Positions 54,021 to 63,914 of a stretch of 64,000 bases of DNA are shown here, in pieces. The DNA comes from Chitinophagales bacterium (GTDB taxonomy: Bacteria > Bacteroidota > Bacteroidia > Chitinophagales > Chitinophagaceae): positions 62,001 to 126,000 of the forward strand of contig JAJPKJ010000074.1 of assembly GCA_021323755.1 (NCBI GenBank), written 5' to 3'. The notes below the pieces were generated by a model. It was not told the origin of the DNA. It did no database searches and saw only the letters and a list, made by a program, of their open reading frames with translations. A program made the translations under genes and the position numbers. Positions within the stretch are counted from its first letter, which is position 1; each line of letters opens with the position of its first letter.

Positions 54021-56399
54021 ATGAGAAAGTTTTTATTTCTGATCTTGTGCTCCTTCGCTTCCATGGCATTGTGGGCGCAGGACATCCAAAACAATCCAGG
54101 TTCCAATCACGGAAACAAATTCGAACAATTAGGGACCATTCTGCCAACGCCCAATGAATACCGCACAGCGAGCGGCGCTCCGGGACCAAAATACTGGCAG
54201 CAACGTTGCGATTATAATATTCAATGTAAGTTGGATGAAGACAAACAATGGTTAAGCGGAAAAGAAACCATTACGTATTTCAACAATTCGCCGGATGTGC
54301 TTACGTACCTGTGGCTGCAGTTAGATGAAAATGAACACAGCTCAGCCAACAATGCAAATTACCAGGATGGAAGCCGCATGCAAAAAATCGTTAGCGACCA
54401 GGCAGAAGATATGATGGAAAGGCAAGCTGCGAAAAATGATTATGGTGATAACATTACCAAACTCACAGACTCCACGGGTCTTGATCTTCATTACACCCTC
54501 AACAAGACCATGATGCGGGTTGAATTGCCAAAGCCACTAAAGCCCGGCCAAAAATTTGTTTTTAAAGTAGAATGGAATTATCACATCAGCGACCGCATGA
54601 AATTTGGAGGCCGTGGTGGTTACGAATATTTTCCGGAAGATGGCAATTATCTTTTTACCATGACGCAATGGTATCCGCGCTTATGTGTGTATAGCGATTT
54701 CCAGGGATGGCAGAACCACCAATTCACCAGTCGTGGCGAGTTTGCATTAACCTTTGGAAATTTCAAAGTACAGATGACCGTTCCTGCCGATCATATCATC
54801 GGCGCCACAGGCGAATGCCAGAATTATCAGCAGGTATTGTCTCCAGCAGAATTTGCCCGCTGGAAGCAAGCGCAAACAACAAAAGAGCCTTTGCAGATTG
54901 TAAATCTTCCCGAGGCAACCGCAAAAGAAAAGACAAAAAGCAAGGAGACAAAAACCTGGATATTTAAAGCAGATAATGTGCGCGACTTTGCATGGGGCAG
55001 CAGCCGCAAATTTGTTTGGGATGCAATGCCCGCAAATGTTGAAGGCAAAAAAGTAATGTGCATGAGTTATTATGGGAAAGAGGCATATGGATTATACAGT
55101 AAATTCTCAACCAAGGCCGTCGCCCATACGATCAAAACATATTCTCATTTCACGATACCCTACCCTTATCCTGTTGCACAAAGTGTGGAAGCAGCTAACG
55201 GTATGGAGTACCCGATGATCTGTTTCAATTTTGGAAGAACAGAAAAAGACGGCACCTACAGCGAATCAACAAAATATGGGATGCTGGGCGTGGTGATCCA
55301 TGAAGTAGGTCATAATTTTTTCCCGATGATCGTAAACAGTGATGAACGCCAGTGGACCTGGATGGACGAAGGTCTGAACACCTTTGTTGAATATCTTACT
55401 GAAGAATTGTACGATAATAAATTTCCGGTGCGTCGCGGACCTGCCTATACCATTACAGACTACATGAAGTTACCCAAGGATCAGCTGGAACCGATAATGA
55501 CAAACTCCGAAGACATTGTTCAGTTCGGACCAAATGCCTATTCCAAGCCTGCGACAGGTTTAAATATTCTTCGCGAAACAATTATGGGTCGTGATCTTTT
55601 CGATTATGCGTTTAAAGAATATGCACGCAGATGGGCTTTCAAGCATCCAACGCCCGCCGATTTTTTCAGAACAATGGATGATGCAAGCGGCGAAAATCTA
55701 GATTGGTTCTGGCGCGGATGGTTTTATGGGATTCAGCCCTGTGATATTGCGATAGACAGTGTGAAATGGTTCAAAGCCGACCTGGAAAATTTTCCTAAGA
55801 AAGTGGATACCATTCGCATGCAGAGTATCGCAAAGCCACAGGTGAATTCATTTGAGGATGTTTCTAAAATAAGAAATCGCGAGGACAAGAACATTACTTT
55901 CCTCACTGATGCCGATACTGCTCTCCGTGATTTTTATTGGAAATATGATCGCGGAATTGCTCCTTATGACACAACAAAATATGCGCAGCATGTTGAGCAA
56001 TATAATGAACCCATGGATGAGGCCACGAAGCAAAAATTTGCAAATAAAAATTTTTACGAGATACATTTCAGCAATAAAGGCGGATTGGTAATGCCGATCA
56101 TTATTGAATGGACATATAAAGATGGAACCAAAGAAGTGGATCGAATTCCAGCACAGGTCTGGCGCAAGAGCGAGGACAAACTCACAAAAGTATTTATGAA
56201 AGATAAAGAGGTTGCCTCCATCAAACTTGACCCGATGCGCGAAACAGCCGATATTGATGAAAGCAATAACACCTGGCCAAAAGTGGAAGAGCAAAGTAAA
56301 TTCCAGATATTTAAAGCAAGACAAGCACAACAACGGGCAATCCCCAATGCGAATAATCCAATGCAGAAAGCGGCGGAAAAAGACAAGAAGGCATTTTAA
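54021..56399 (+). CDS. Secreted M1 family zinc metallopeptidase
   Basis: A 792-residue aminopeptidase-like protein with a Sec signal (SFASMALWAQ). N-terminal beta domain (about 50-260), then the catalytic domain with HEVGH (His427, Glu428, His431) and the second zinc Glu in WMDEGLNTFVEY. The usual GxMEN exopeptidase motif is represented by ANGMEYPM. A long C-terminal beta and Lys/Glu-rich tail follows. Expected in the periplasm or at the cell surface. It ends with a strong terminator. Confidence 0.9.
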   Translation: MRKFLFLILCSFASMALWAQDIQNNPGSNHGNKFEQLGTILPTPNEYRTASGAPGPKYWQQRCDYNIQCKLDEDKQWLSGKETITYFNNSPDVLTYLWLQLDENEHSSANNANYQDGSRMQKIVSDQAEDMMERQAAKNDYGDNITKLTDSTGLDLHYTLNKTMMRVELPKPLKPGQKFVFKVEWNYHISDRMKFGGRGGYEYFPEDGNYLFTMTQWYPRLCVYSDFQGWQNHQFTSRGEFALTFGNFKVQMTVPADHIIGATGECQNYQQVLSPAEFARWKQAQTTKEPLQIVNLPEATAKEKTKSKETKTWIFKADNVRDFAWGSSRKFVWDAMPANVEGKKVMCMSYYGKEAYGLYSKFSTKAVAHTIKTYSHFTIPYPYPVAQSVEAANGMEYPMICFNFGRTEKDGTYSESTKYGMLGVVIHEVGHNFFPMIVNSDERQWTWMDEGLNTFVEYLTEELYDNKFPVRRGPAYTITDYMKLPKDQLEPIMTNSEDIVQFGPNAYSKPATGLNILRETIMGRDLFDYAFKEYARRWAFKHPTPADFFRTMDDASGENLDWFWRGWFYGIQPCDIAIDSVKWFKADLENFPKKVDTIRMQSIAKPQVNSFEDVSKIRNREDKNITFLTDADTALRDFYWKYDRGIAPYDTTKYAQHVEQYNEPMDEATKQKFANKNFYEIHFSNKGGLVMPIIIEWTYKDGTKEVDRIPAQVWRKSEDKLTKVFMKDKEVASIKLDPMRETADIDESNNTWPKVEEQSKFQIFKARQAQQRAIPNANNPMQKAAEKDKKAF

Positions 56400-56417
56400 T
56401 CAGACTCCCCAGAATGT

Positions 56418-56452
56418 AAAAACCCTGAAAAAATTTTCAGGGTTTTTATTTT
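56418..56452. terminator. Bidirectional Rho-independent terminator
   Basis: AAAACCCTGAAAA and TTTTCAGGGTTTT pair around a two- to three-base loop, with a T tract on each strand, between the convergent M1 peptidase (ends 56399) and YwqK-like (ends 56461) genes. Confidence 0.8.
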
Positions 56453-56460
56453 ATCAGCAA

Positions 56461-57117
56461 CTAATTTCCAACAGTTCCGTCCCGTACTTTTATTTTCTTT
56501 TTGCCCGCATTCTTTTTTTGATAATCCAGTACTTCTTTGGGAACTATTTTACTTTTTGTTGAGTCAGGGCTGTTGATTTTTGCTGTTGCTTTTGGTATCT
56601 CTAATTGTCCAATGGTATAGTTTTCAGTTTTATAAACTGTTCCTGTTGACGGATCATAATATTTCCATGCCCCGTTTCTAATGGCAACACCTTCATTTTT
56701 TACGATCACCGTTTTATAATGATCCAAATGATCAACATCTTCAATATCAAAAGTGTCATATTGTTTGTTTGGATTGAGTGCCTTCCAGCTTTCTTCGCGC
56801 AATAGTTCCCCGGAGCTGGTATAATATTTACAAACCCCATCTTTATTTCCCCATTTGTAAAATTCAACGCCAATCAAGTCTCCCATCAGGCTATATTGCC
56901 GCCATACGTCTTCTTTTCTTCCGTCTTTATACAAACCCTCTTCTTCAAAGCCGGGTTCACCACGCACTTCGTCATGATGGATCACCCATTTCCCCTGTTT
57001 CATGTCTTTCTTATCTATGCAATTCAACGTGTCGCCTTTGGCGCCGATAGCGTAAGTTTTGCATTGAGCATATGCATTCGCGGAAATCAATAATAGCAAG
57101 GCAAGAATATAGCGCAT
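56461..57117 (-). CDS. YwqK-like (MORN-type repeat) secreted protein
   Basis: A 218-residue protein from the ATG at 57117, with a Sec signal (MRYILALLLLISANAYAQ). The body contains short repeats of the MORN/YwqK type, such as EEEGLYKDGRKEDVW and GVEFYKWGNKDGVCKYY, each with the xGxW/KDG core. A Lys-rich tail follows. The name 'YwqK antitoxin' is given to this family by homology only; no toxin is adjacent. Longer upstream frames lack the signal at the right place. Confidence 0.8.
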   Translation of the reverse strand: MRYILALLLLISANAYAQCKTYAIGAKGDTLNCIDKKDMKQGKWVIHHDEVRGEPGFEEEGLYKDGRKEDVWRQYSLMGDLIGVEFYKWGNKDGVCKYYTSSGELLREESWKALNPNKQYDTFDIEDVDHLDHYKTVIVKNEGVAIRNGAWKYYDPSTGTVYKTENYTIGQLEIPKATAKINSPDSTKSKIVPKEVLDYQKKNAGKKKIKVRDGTVGN

Positions 57118-57166
57118 CTTTAGTAAGTTTGATGTCTTATTAATAAAACGAAAATCGTTCCAATTT

Positions 57167-59863
57167 ATGATTTTCAAATCAGACTGGTTTTGTACAAAAC
57201 TACAACTCATTTTTTGCGCGTTATTATTATTTGGCGTTGATACCATTGCGCAGGTGAAACCAACGCCCGTTGAAGAACGGTTATCATCGTTTGCAAAAAG
57301 AAAAGAATTGGAAAGGAAATCTTTACTGAAAGATATTTCTTTCCGCAGCATCGGACCTTCCGTGATGAGCGGACGCGTCGTTGATGTAGAGGTTAATCCC
57401 GATGATCCCACTGAATTTTATGTTGCCTATGCTTCTGGCGGACTATGGCACACAAAGAACAATGGACAATCCTTCACTCCGGTCTTTGATTCACTCGATA
57501 TTCTTACCATCGGCGATATCGCCGTGAACTGGAAATCAAAAACGATTTGGGTTGGCACCGGTGAAGTGAATAGCAGTCGCTCATCATATGCCGGTGTTGG
57601 CGTTTATAAGAGTAATAATAACGGCAAGACATGGGATTATCTAGGTTTGCCCGAATCCCAGCATATCGGAAAGATCTTATTGCACCCAACGGATAATAAT
57701 ATTGCATGGGTCGCCGTGCTCGGACATTTATATTCACCCAATAAAGAACGTGGCGTCTACAAAACAATTGATGGTGGAAAAACATGGAAGCAGGTCTTGT
57801 ACATTGATGATAATACTGGCGCAATCGATCTGGATATTAATCCGCAAAATGCAAATGAATTATATGCTTCGATGTGGTACAGAACACGCAGCGCATGGAA
57901 TTTCGTTGAAAGCGGAAGCACAAGCGGCATCTACAAGAGCAACGACGGGGGAAATAATTGGCAGTTAATGACAAAGCCGGGTGCGGGATTTCCAACAGGC
58001 GATCATATCGGAAGGATTGGGGTTGCTGTTTGTCAAAAAGATCCGGGGATCGTTTATGCTGTTGTTGATAATAATTTCCATAGACCTGACACCGCCAAGA
58101 AGAAAACAGATACTTCGAAATATGTATTGAAAGATTTTGAAAATATTTCAAAAGAAGAATTTGAAAAATTAGATAACAATAAGCTAGACAGTTTTCTTAA
58201 GAAAAATCGCTTCCCTGCCAAGGACACGGCCCAAGCTGTAAAAAAACTCGTTCGAGAAAATAAAATTAGACCAACGGCCATACACGATTATTTGTTTGAC
58301 GCAAACGAGGCATTATTCAACACACCGATAGTCGGCTGCGAAGTATACCGAAGCGATAATGGTGGTGTCAGTTGGAAAAAAATGAATCAAAAAGGCATGT
58401 CCCTTTACAACACTTATGGGTATTATTTCGGAAAGGTCTTCGTCTCACCAACAAACGACGATAAGATCATTATCACCGGATTTGACATTGAACTTTCAAA
58501 CGACGGTGGCAAGACATTCAAAGTAATTGACAAAGGAAATACGCACGCAGATTATCACGTGTGCTGGATAGATCCAAAACGAGACGATCATTTTATCATT
58601 GGCAACGATGGCGGCTGCAACATCACTTATGATGATGGCGCACATTGGTTCAAGGCGAATTCACCAAGCGTCGGGCAATTTTATTCAGTAACGGTTGATG
58701 ATGCCAAACCATATAATGTATATGGTGGCTTGCAGGACAATGGCGTGTGGTGGGGACCTTCAACAAATAAAGAAAGTGATTACTGGCATGCGAGCGGCGC
58801 ATACCCGTACAAAGCGGTGAATGGTGGTGATGGCATGCAGGTTCAGGTTGACACCCGGGACAACAACACCGTTTATAGCGGATCGCAATTTGGATTTTAT
58901 TCTCGCAATAAAAAATCCGATACGCAGGAAGATGACGACTTACCTGAAACTGCAGAAAATAATAATGCTGCTGCTGTGGATGTCGGTACTGCTACCAATA
59001 ATGATGATGATAAGCCCTTATTTATTCACCCGCAAAATGATCTGGGGCAAACACAGTTCCGGTTTAACTGGCAAACGCCAATTTTATTGAGTCGCCATAA
59101 CCAGGATGTATTTTATTTTGGGAGCAATAAATTTCATCGATCTCTGCACAAGGGCGAAAATCTGGAAGCCTTGAGTGAGGATCTTACAAACGGAAAAAAA
59201 GAAGGTAATGTACCGTATGGAACGATAACCACCCTGACCGAATCACCTTTAAAATTCGGATTAATATATGCAGGAACTGATGATGGCAATATTCAAATGT
59301 CAAAAGATGGTGGTTATACATGGACGCTGGTAAGTAAAGCATTACAAAAAAGCGAAAAATTGCCTGCCGGACTCTGGGTGTCGCGTGTTGTTGCCTCGCA
59401 ACATAAGGAAGGGAGGGTATATGCCACATTAAGCGGTTATCGCAATGACAATTTTAAGGCTTATGTTTTTGTGAGTGATGACTATGGAGCAACCTGGAGA
59501 TCCATTTGCAAGGACCTGCCCATGGAGCCTGTTAATATTATCCGAGAAGACCCGAAGTACGACAGCATCTTGTATGTTGGCACAGACGGCGGTTTATATG
59601 TAAGCATCGATGCAGGAAATGGTTTTATGCAATGGGATGCGGGTTTGCCAAGATCAGTTCCTATTCATGATATTGCGATTCAACAAAGAGAAAATGAGAT
59701 CGTACTGGGAACTCACGGAAGAAGTTTATATGTTGCAAAATTGGACAGCGTGCAGGTTTTATTAAAGAACCCGGACTTCCTGCAAAAGAAGAAGCTTGCG
59801 CTTAATAGATCTTCTGTGATAATAACTGCGGAAAGAAATGCAGCGAAAAAGATTGATGATTAG
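57167..59863 (+). CDS. Secreted BNR/VPS10-like beta-propeller protein
   Basis: An 898-residue secreted protein (signal LQLIFCALLLFGVDTIAQ). It carries many Asp-box or BNR repeats, such as SNNNGKTWDYL, TIDGGKTWKQV, SNDGGNNWQLM, SNDGGKTFKVI and SKDGGYTWTLV, which fold as propeller blades like sortilin/VPS10 and sialidases. No sialidase catalytic set was recognised. Such proteins bind proteins or glycans at the cell surface. An exact TAAGTTTG -7 box lies at 57124-57131. The parvulin gene follows after 26 bases. Confidence 0.85.
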   Translation: MIFKSDWFCTKLQLIFCALLLFGVDTIAQVKPTPVEERLSSFAKRKELERKSLLKDISFRSIGPSVMSGRVVDVEVNPDDPTEFYVAYASGGLWHTKNNGQSFTPVFDSLDILTIGDIAVNWKSKTIWVGTGEVNSSRSSYAGVGVYKSNNNGKTWDYLGLPESQHIGKILLHPTDNNIAWVAVLGHLYSPNKERGVYKTIDGGKTWKQVLYIDDNTGAIDLDINPQNANELYASMWYRTRSAWNFVESGSTSGIYKSNDGGNNWQLMTKPGAGFPTGDHIGRIGVAVCQKDPGIVYAVVDNNFHRPDTAKKKTDTSKYVLKDFENISKEEFEKLDNNKLDSFLKKNRFPAKDTAQAVKKLVRENKIRPTAIHDYLFDANEALFNTPIVGCEVYRSDNGGVSWKKMNQKGMSLYNTYGYYFGKVFVSPTNDDKIIITGFDIELSNDGGKTFKVIDKGNTHADYHVCWIDPKRDDHFIIGNDGGCNITYDDGAHWFKANSPSVGQFYSVTVDDAKPYNVYGGLQDNGVWWGPSTNKESDYWHASGAYPYKAVNGGDGMQVQVDTRDNNTVYSGSQFGFYSRNKKSDTQEDDDLPETAENNNAAAVDVGTATNNDDDKPLFIHPQNDLGQTQFRFNWQTPILLSRHNQDVFYFGSNKFHRSLHKGENLEALSEDLTNGKKEGNVPYGTITTLTESPLKFGLIYAGTDDGNIQMSKDGGYTWTLVSKALQKSEKLPAGLWVSRVVASQHKEGRVYATLSGYRNDNFKAYVFVSDDYGATWRSICKDLPMEPVNIIREDPKYDSILYVGTDGGLYVSIDAGNGFMQWDAGLPRSVPIHDIAIQQRENEIVLGTHGRSLYVAKLDSVQVLLKNPDFLQKKKLALNRSSVIITAERNAAKKIDD

Positions 59864-59889
59864 GTATTTTTGATAGCAAACTGACTGAC

Positions 59890-60525
59890 ATGAAAATATT
59901 TTTGGCATTATTACTAATGATTGGATCTCTATCATTGAAGGCGCAAAAAATGACGATCGCGCAGATGAAAACGGAATTGGAAAAATCGCCGAACTCCCCC
60001 CTTTACGCAAAAGATGTTTTAAAAAAGAAATTCAAATTGGATACGATTGTTATTACCAGAACAAACTTTTTTAATAGTCTGGCTGACAGTCTCGCTTATC
60101 ATGGAAAAATAAAAAAAGTCTATGGTCCTTTTGGTGAAAATGGCAACCGCTTTCTTGTTCAGGTATTGGCAAAATTACCAAACACTTTTTATCGCATAAG
60201 CCAGATTTATATTGACACGTCGGTGTTCCGTTTTAAGTTCGCCGACTCTTTAGGAGATTTGATCCTGGAGAAAATAAAGAATGGAACAGGGACATTTGAG
60301 CAGTTCGCAAGGACTTATTCAATGGGCGGAGAAGCTATTTCCAACGGCGACCTGGGCTGGGTTGCACGCGGCGTATTGATACCAACTATCGAGCGTGAGG
60401 TAATCAAAAGGAAAAAGGGAGAAGTGTTTAAAATATGGAGCAGAAAGGGACTGCATATAATCAAAAAAACGGAAGACCCAAAAGAAGATAATGGCGCTGC
60501 CTTAATGATGCGGATCTTTTTATAA
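59890..60525 (+). CDS. Parvulin-type peptidyl-prolyl isomerase, secreted
   Basis: A 211-residue protein with a Sec signal (FLALLLMIGSLSLKAQ). The parvulin domain spans about 105-200: YRISQIYIDTSV, the helix FADSLGDLILEKI, GTGTFEQFARTYSMG, GDLGWVARGVLIPTI, and KGLHIIKKTE, which is the usual rotamase layout. It catalyses prolyl cis-trans isomerisation of periplasmic or outer-membrane proteins. Its stop overlaps the aroQ end by 6 bases tail to tail. Confidence 0.85.
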   Translation: MKIFLALLLMIGSLSLKAQKMTIAQMKTELEKSPNSPLYAKDVLKKKFKLDTIVITRTNFFNSLADSLAYHGKIKKVYGPFGENGNRFLVQVLAKLPNTFYRISQIYIDTSVFRFKFADSLGDLILEKIKNGTGTFEQFARTYSMGGEAISNGDLGWVARGVLIPTIEREVIKRKKGEVFKIWSRKGLHIIKKTEDPKEDNGAALMMRIFL

Positions 60526-60933
60526 GAAATATTGAAGCGCGAGTTCATAACCTTTCAACCCCAATCCGGAAATGGTGCCTTTGCATTTGGCAGAAACATG
60601 AGAAATCTTTCTGAACTCCTCACGGGCATGCACATTCGAAATATGCACTTCTATGGTTTTCGTTTTTATTGCGGCGATGGCATCTCCAAGAGCAACGGAT
60701 GTGTGGGTGTAGCCGCCGGGATTAATAATGATGCCTGCATAAGAGAAACCAACTCTTTGTAATTCATTTATTAATTCACCTTCAACATTACTTTGAAAAT
60801 AGCTGAATTCGACAGCCGGGTATTTTTGCCTGAGATTGATCAGATAATCATCAAATGTTTGATCACCGTAAACTGTTGGCTCCCGAATGCCGAGTAAATT
60901 TAAATTTGGCCCGTTGATGATGGCTATTTTCAT
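60520..60933 (-). CDS. aroQ: Type II 3-dehydroquinate dehydratase
   Basis: A 137-residue shikimate-pathway enzyme that dehydrates 3-dehydroquinate. GPNLNLLGIREPTVYG with catalytic Tyr22, NPGGYTHTSVAL, and His97/His102 in EVHISNVHAREEFR are all present. Length is normal for the dodecameric form. It converges with the parvulin gene, overlapping 6 bases at the stops. Confidence 0.93.
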   Translation of the reverse strand: MKIAIINGPNLNLLGIREPTVYGDQTFDDYLINLRQKYPAVEFSYFQSNVEGELINELQRVGFSYAGIIINPGGYTHTSVALGDAIAAIKTKTIEVHISNVHAREEFRKISHVSAKCKGTISGLGLKGYELALQYFL

Positions 60934-61057
60934 TGGTGAAGTTTTTGAGATTTATATGTAAGATACATCAACAAACAAAAAATTCAATGTGGTGATGCCG
61001 ACGAAAGGATCATGACGCGATATTATAAACCCGCATTACGGAAATTGGTATTCAAAA

Positions 61058-62170
61058 TCAATTCTTGCTCTTTTTTATCATTTCGATAAAATCATCAAAC
61101 AAGTAACGGCTGTCGTGAGGGCCTGGTGTGGATTCGGGGTGATATTGAACAGAAAACGCCGGCTTGTCTTTTAATCGAATTCCTTCGATGGATTCATCAT
61201 TAAGATTAACATGCGTGACCTCCACATTGGCCGCTTTTTTTACTGCAGCCGGATCAACACCAAAACCGTGATTTTGTGTGGTGATCTCGCAACGACCGCT
61301 GATGATATTTCTTACCGGATGATTTAACCCGCGGTGACCATGATGCATTTTGAAAGTGGGAATATCATTGGCGAGCGCGAGTAGCTGGTGACCGAGACAA
61401 ATTCCAAACAAAGGTTTATTTTCTTTAAGAATTTCTTTCACTGTCTCCACCGCGTAGCTCATTGCGGCTGGATCGCCCGGACCGTTTGAAATAAAATAGC
61501 CGTCGGGGTTAAATTCTTTTAGTTTTTTTAATGAGGTTTTTGCGGGAAAAACTTTTACATATGCGCCGCGAGCGGTCATGCATTTTACAATGTGTTGCTT
61601 GATGCCATAATCAAGGACAGCAATTTTGATTTCCGATTTTTCATCGCCGGACTCATATTCTTTTTCTGTGCTCACAAAGGAAGCGAGCTCCAACCCATCC
61701 ATGGATGGTGTTTTCGCGAGTTCTTCCTTCAATTGATCAATATCGGTCGTTACTGAAGAGATGATGCAATTCATCGCGCCTTTTGTGCGCACATGCGCAA
61801 CCAAAGCTCTTGTATCAACACCTTCGATGCAAACAATATTATTTTGTTTCAGGTAATCGTTCAGAGAGCCATTTGCCATTTTCCGCGAATACTGTTCTTC
61901 TAAATTTCTTCCGATCAATCCGCGAATTTTTACGCTGTTTGATTCTACATCAGAATCTTTTACACCATAATTGCCAATATGGACGGTGTTCATGATCAAA
62001 ACCTGCCCATAATAACTTGGATCGGTAAAAACCTCCTGGTAACCCGTCATTCCGGTATTAAAGCAAATTTCCCCGGTTGTTGTGCCGACTTTTCCAAATG
62101 CTTTTCCGTAATGAACCGAACCGTCTTGCAATAATAAAACCGCTGTTTGATAAGAAGGATTTAAAGACAT
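61058..62170 (-). CDS. carA: Carbamoyl-phosphate synthase small (glutaminase) subunit
   Basis: A 370-residue amidotransferase subunit that supplies ammonia for carbamoyl phosphate in arginine and pyrimidine synthesis. N-terminal domain with TGEICFNTGMTGYQEVFTDPSY; class I glutaminase domain with nucleophile Cys258 in FGICLGHQLLAL and the His-Glu pair in QYHPESTPG. carB is not adjacent. It lies downstream of rplQ after a terminator, so its transcription may be separate. Confidence 0.95.
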   Translation of the reverse strand: MSLNPSYQTAVLLLQDGSVHYGKAFGKVGTTTGEICFNTGMTGYQEVFTDPSYYGQVLIMNTVHIGNYGVKDSDVESNSVKIRGLIGRNLEEQYSRKMANGSLNDYLKQNNIVCIEGVDTRALVAHVRTKGAMNCIISSVTTDIDQLKEELAKTPSMDGLELASFVSTEKEYESGDEKSEIKIAVLDYGIKQHIVKCMTARGAYVKVFPAKTSLKKLKEFNPDGYFISNGPGDPAAMSYAVETVKEILKENKPLFGICLGHQLLALANDIPTFKMHHGHRGLNHPVRNIISGRCEITTQNHGFGVDPAAVKKAANVEVTHVNLNDESIEGIRLKDKPAFSVQYHPESTPGPHDSRYLFDDFIEMIKKSKN

Positions 62171-62247
62171 CTTTGATAAAAGTTTTGCAAAGAAAAGAAA
62201 TTAGTAGTTGATGATTGTTATTACTTTTTCACATTCCTTATTTAAAC

Positions 62248-62282
62248 AAAAAGGCAGAACCTTTAACAGGTTCTGCCTTTGC
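62248..62282 (-). terminator. Rho-independent terminator after rplQ
   Basis: AAAGGCAGAACCT and AGGTTCTGCCTTT form a 13-base perfect stem with a 5-base loop, followed on the minus strand by a T-rich stretch. It marks the end of the ribosomal operon 20 bases past the rplQ stop. Confidence 0.85.
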
Positions 62283-62301
62283 ATAAAATATTTCGGCATT
62301 A

Positions 62302-62793
62302 TTATTCAGCTGCTTTTTCTTCTTTTTTAGTTTCTGTTTTTTCTTCTGTAGCCGCATCCGCTTTTTTGCGGGCGCTTCCACGACGTGTCCTTTTTCCAGC
62401 TTCCTTTGATTCACCTTTTCCTTTGCCATATACTTCGTTGAAATCTACCAGCTCTATCATTGCTGTTTCCGCATTATCACCAACACGAGCTCCCAGTTTA
62501 ATGACGCGTGTATAGCCTCCCGGACGACCGGCAACTTTTTCAGCAACAGGTCCGAATAATTCGGTGATTGCATGTTTATCCTGCAGATAGCTGAATACAA
62601 CACGGCGCTGATGCGTGGTGTTTTCTTTTGCTTTGGTAATGAGAGGTTCAACGTAAACGCGCAAAGCTTTTGCCTTGGCTAGAGTAGTAACAATTCTTTT
62701 GTGCTCGATCAGCTGGACGGCGAGATTGCTCAACAACGCTCTTCGATGTGAGGCTGTCCTGCTAAGATTTTTGATTTTGTCTCCGTGACGCAT
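62302..62793 (-). CDS. rplQ: 50S ribosomal protein L17
   Basis: A 163-residue protein. The first about 117 residues are standard L17 ([60 protein letters not shown]). The last about 45 residues are a Lys/Glu/Ala-rich tail, an extension common in Bacteroidota. Last gene of the S13-S11-S4-alpha-L17 operon. Confidence 0.97.
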   Translation of the reverse strand: MRHGDKIKNLSRTASHRRALLSNLAVQLIEHKRIVTTLAKAKALRVYVEPLITKAKENTTHQRRVVFSYLQDKHAITELFGPVAEKVAGRPGGYTRVIKLGARVGDNAETAMIELVDFNEVYGKGKGESKEAGKRTRRGSARKKADAATEEKTETKKEEKAAE

Positions 62794-62860
62794 GACTGTA
62801 GGTTTTAATTCGGCTGCACCGTGTCAGGAATTGCAGCCTACTTATTTATTAATATGCTGA

Positions 62861-63856
62861 TTATTCGTCTTCGATCTTCAGCTTGCTAAGATCCATTCCA
62901 AAATGCAATCCTCTCTCTCCCAATACCTGCTCTATTTCAGCAAGAGATTTTTGCCCGAAGTTTCTGAACTTCATCAGATCTTCCTGTTCATAGGTAACCA
63001 ATTCACTGAGGCTATTGATCTTGGCTGCTTTCAGGCAGTTGAATGCACGAACAGAAAGATCGAGATCTTCCAGCGGCGTCTTCAACATTTTGCGCAATTG
63101 CAAAGTTTGTTCATCAACAAGGTCTTCTTTCTTTTCTTCTTTGTTATCGAAAGTGATATTCTCATCGGTGATGATCATCAAATGCTGGATCAAAATGCGG
63201 GATGCCTGCTTTACTGCTTCTTCAGGATGGATAGTTCCGTCAGTGGCAACTTCCATGATCAGTTTCTCGAAATCCGTGCGTTGTTCCACACGCGTATTTT
63301 CGATGGAATATTTTACATTCTTTATGGGCGTAAAAATGGCATCGGTCGGTATATAACCAAACGGAGCATCTTTTGGCTTGTTATCTTCAGCAGGAACATA
63401 GCCACGCCCTTTGCCGATCGTGATTTCAATATCTAATTTTGCTGATGCGTCAAGCGTACAGATCAACAATTCCGGATTCATCACTTCAAAGCTTGGAGTA
63501 GCTTCGCCGATATTGCCTGCAGTAAAATCAGTTTTATTCTTCAAATTCAAACTGATCTTTTCTTGGCCAACTTCATGGTCCACTTTCTTCTTAAAACGAA
63601 CTTGTTTAAGATTCAAGATTATTTCCACCACATCTTCGGTAACGCCTTTTAATGTCGCAAACTCATGGTCTGCCCCTTCAATCTTCACTCCAACAATGGC
63701 ATAACCTTCCAAAGAGTTCAATAAAACCCTGCGCAATGCATTACCAATTGTTACACCATAACCTGGTTCCAATGGACGGAACTCGAATTGTGCTTCAAAA
63801 TCAGTTGCTTTCTGCAAAATGATCTTGTCTGGTTTCTGGAAATTTAAGATAGACAT
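62861..63856 (-). CDS. rpoA: DNA-directed RNA polymerase alpha subunit
   Basis: A 331-residue subunit. N-terminal domain for assembly (FEFRPLEPGYGVTIGNALRRVLLNSLEGYAIVGVKIEG) and C-terminal domain (LDLSVRAFNCLKAAKINSL, then FGQKSLAEIEQVL) that contacts activators and upstream DNA. 67 bases separate it from rplQ. Confidence 0.97.
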   Translation of the reverse strand: MSILNFQKPDKIILQKATDFEAQFEFRPLEPGYGVTIGNALRRVLLNSLEGYAIVGVKIEGADHEFATLKGVTEDVVEIILNLKQVRFKKKVDHEVGQEKISLNLKNKTDFTAGNIGEATPSFEVMNPELLICTLDASAKLDIEITIGKGRGYVPAEDNKPKDAPFGYIPTDAIFTPIKNVKYSIENTRVEQRTDFEKLIMEVATDGTIHPEEAVKQASRILIQHLMIITDENITFDNKEEKKEDLVDEQTLQLRKMLKTPLEDLDLSVRAFNCLKAAKINSLSELVTYEQEDLMKFRNFGQKSLAEIEQVLGERGLHFGMDLSKLKIEDE

Positions 63857-63914
63857 ATTATATATTTACGATTTTTTGATTGATTAATACCTTCCACCCA
63901 ATAGCGATCAGCTA

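Noticed and set aside
55848-56333. 161-codon minus-strand frame inside the M1 peptidase gene
   Set aside because: Antisense shadow with Cys/Phe-rich composition typical of reverse reading; the plus-strand gene is certain.
56461-57117. Toxin-antitoxin system suggested by the YwqK family name
   Set aside because: The protein is secreted and no small toxin gene adjoins it; the name is inherited from a family label.
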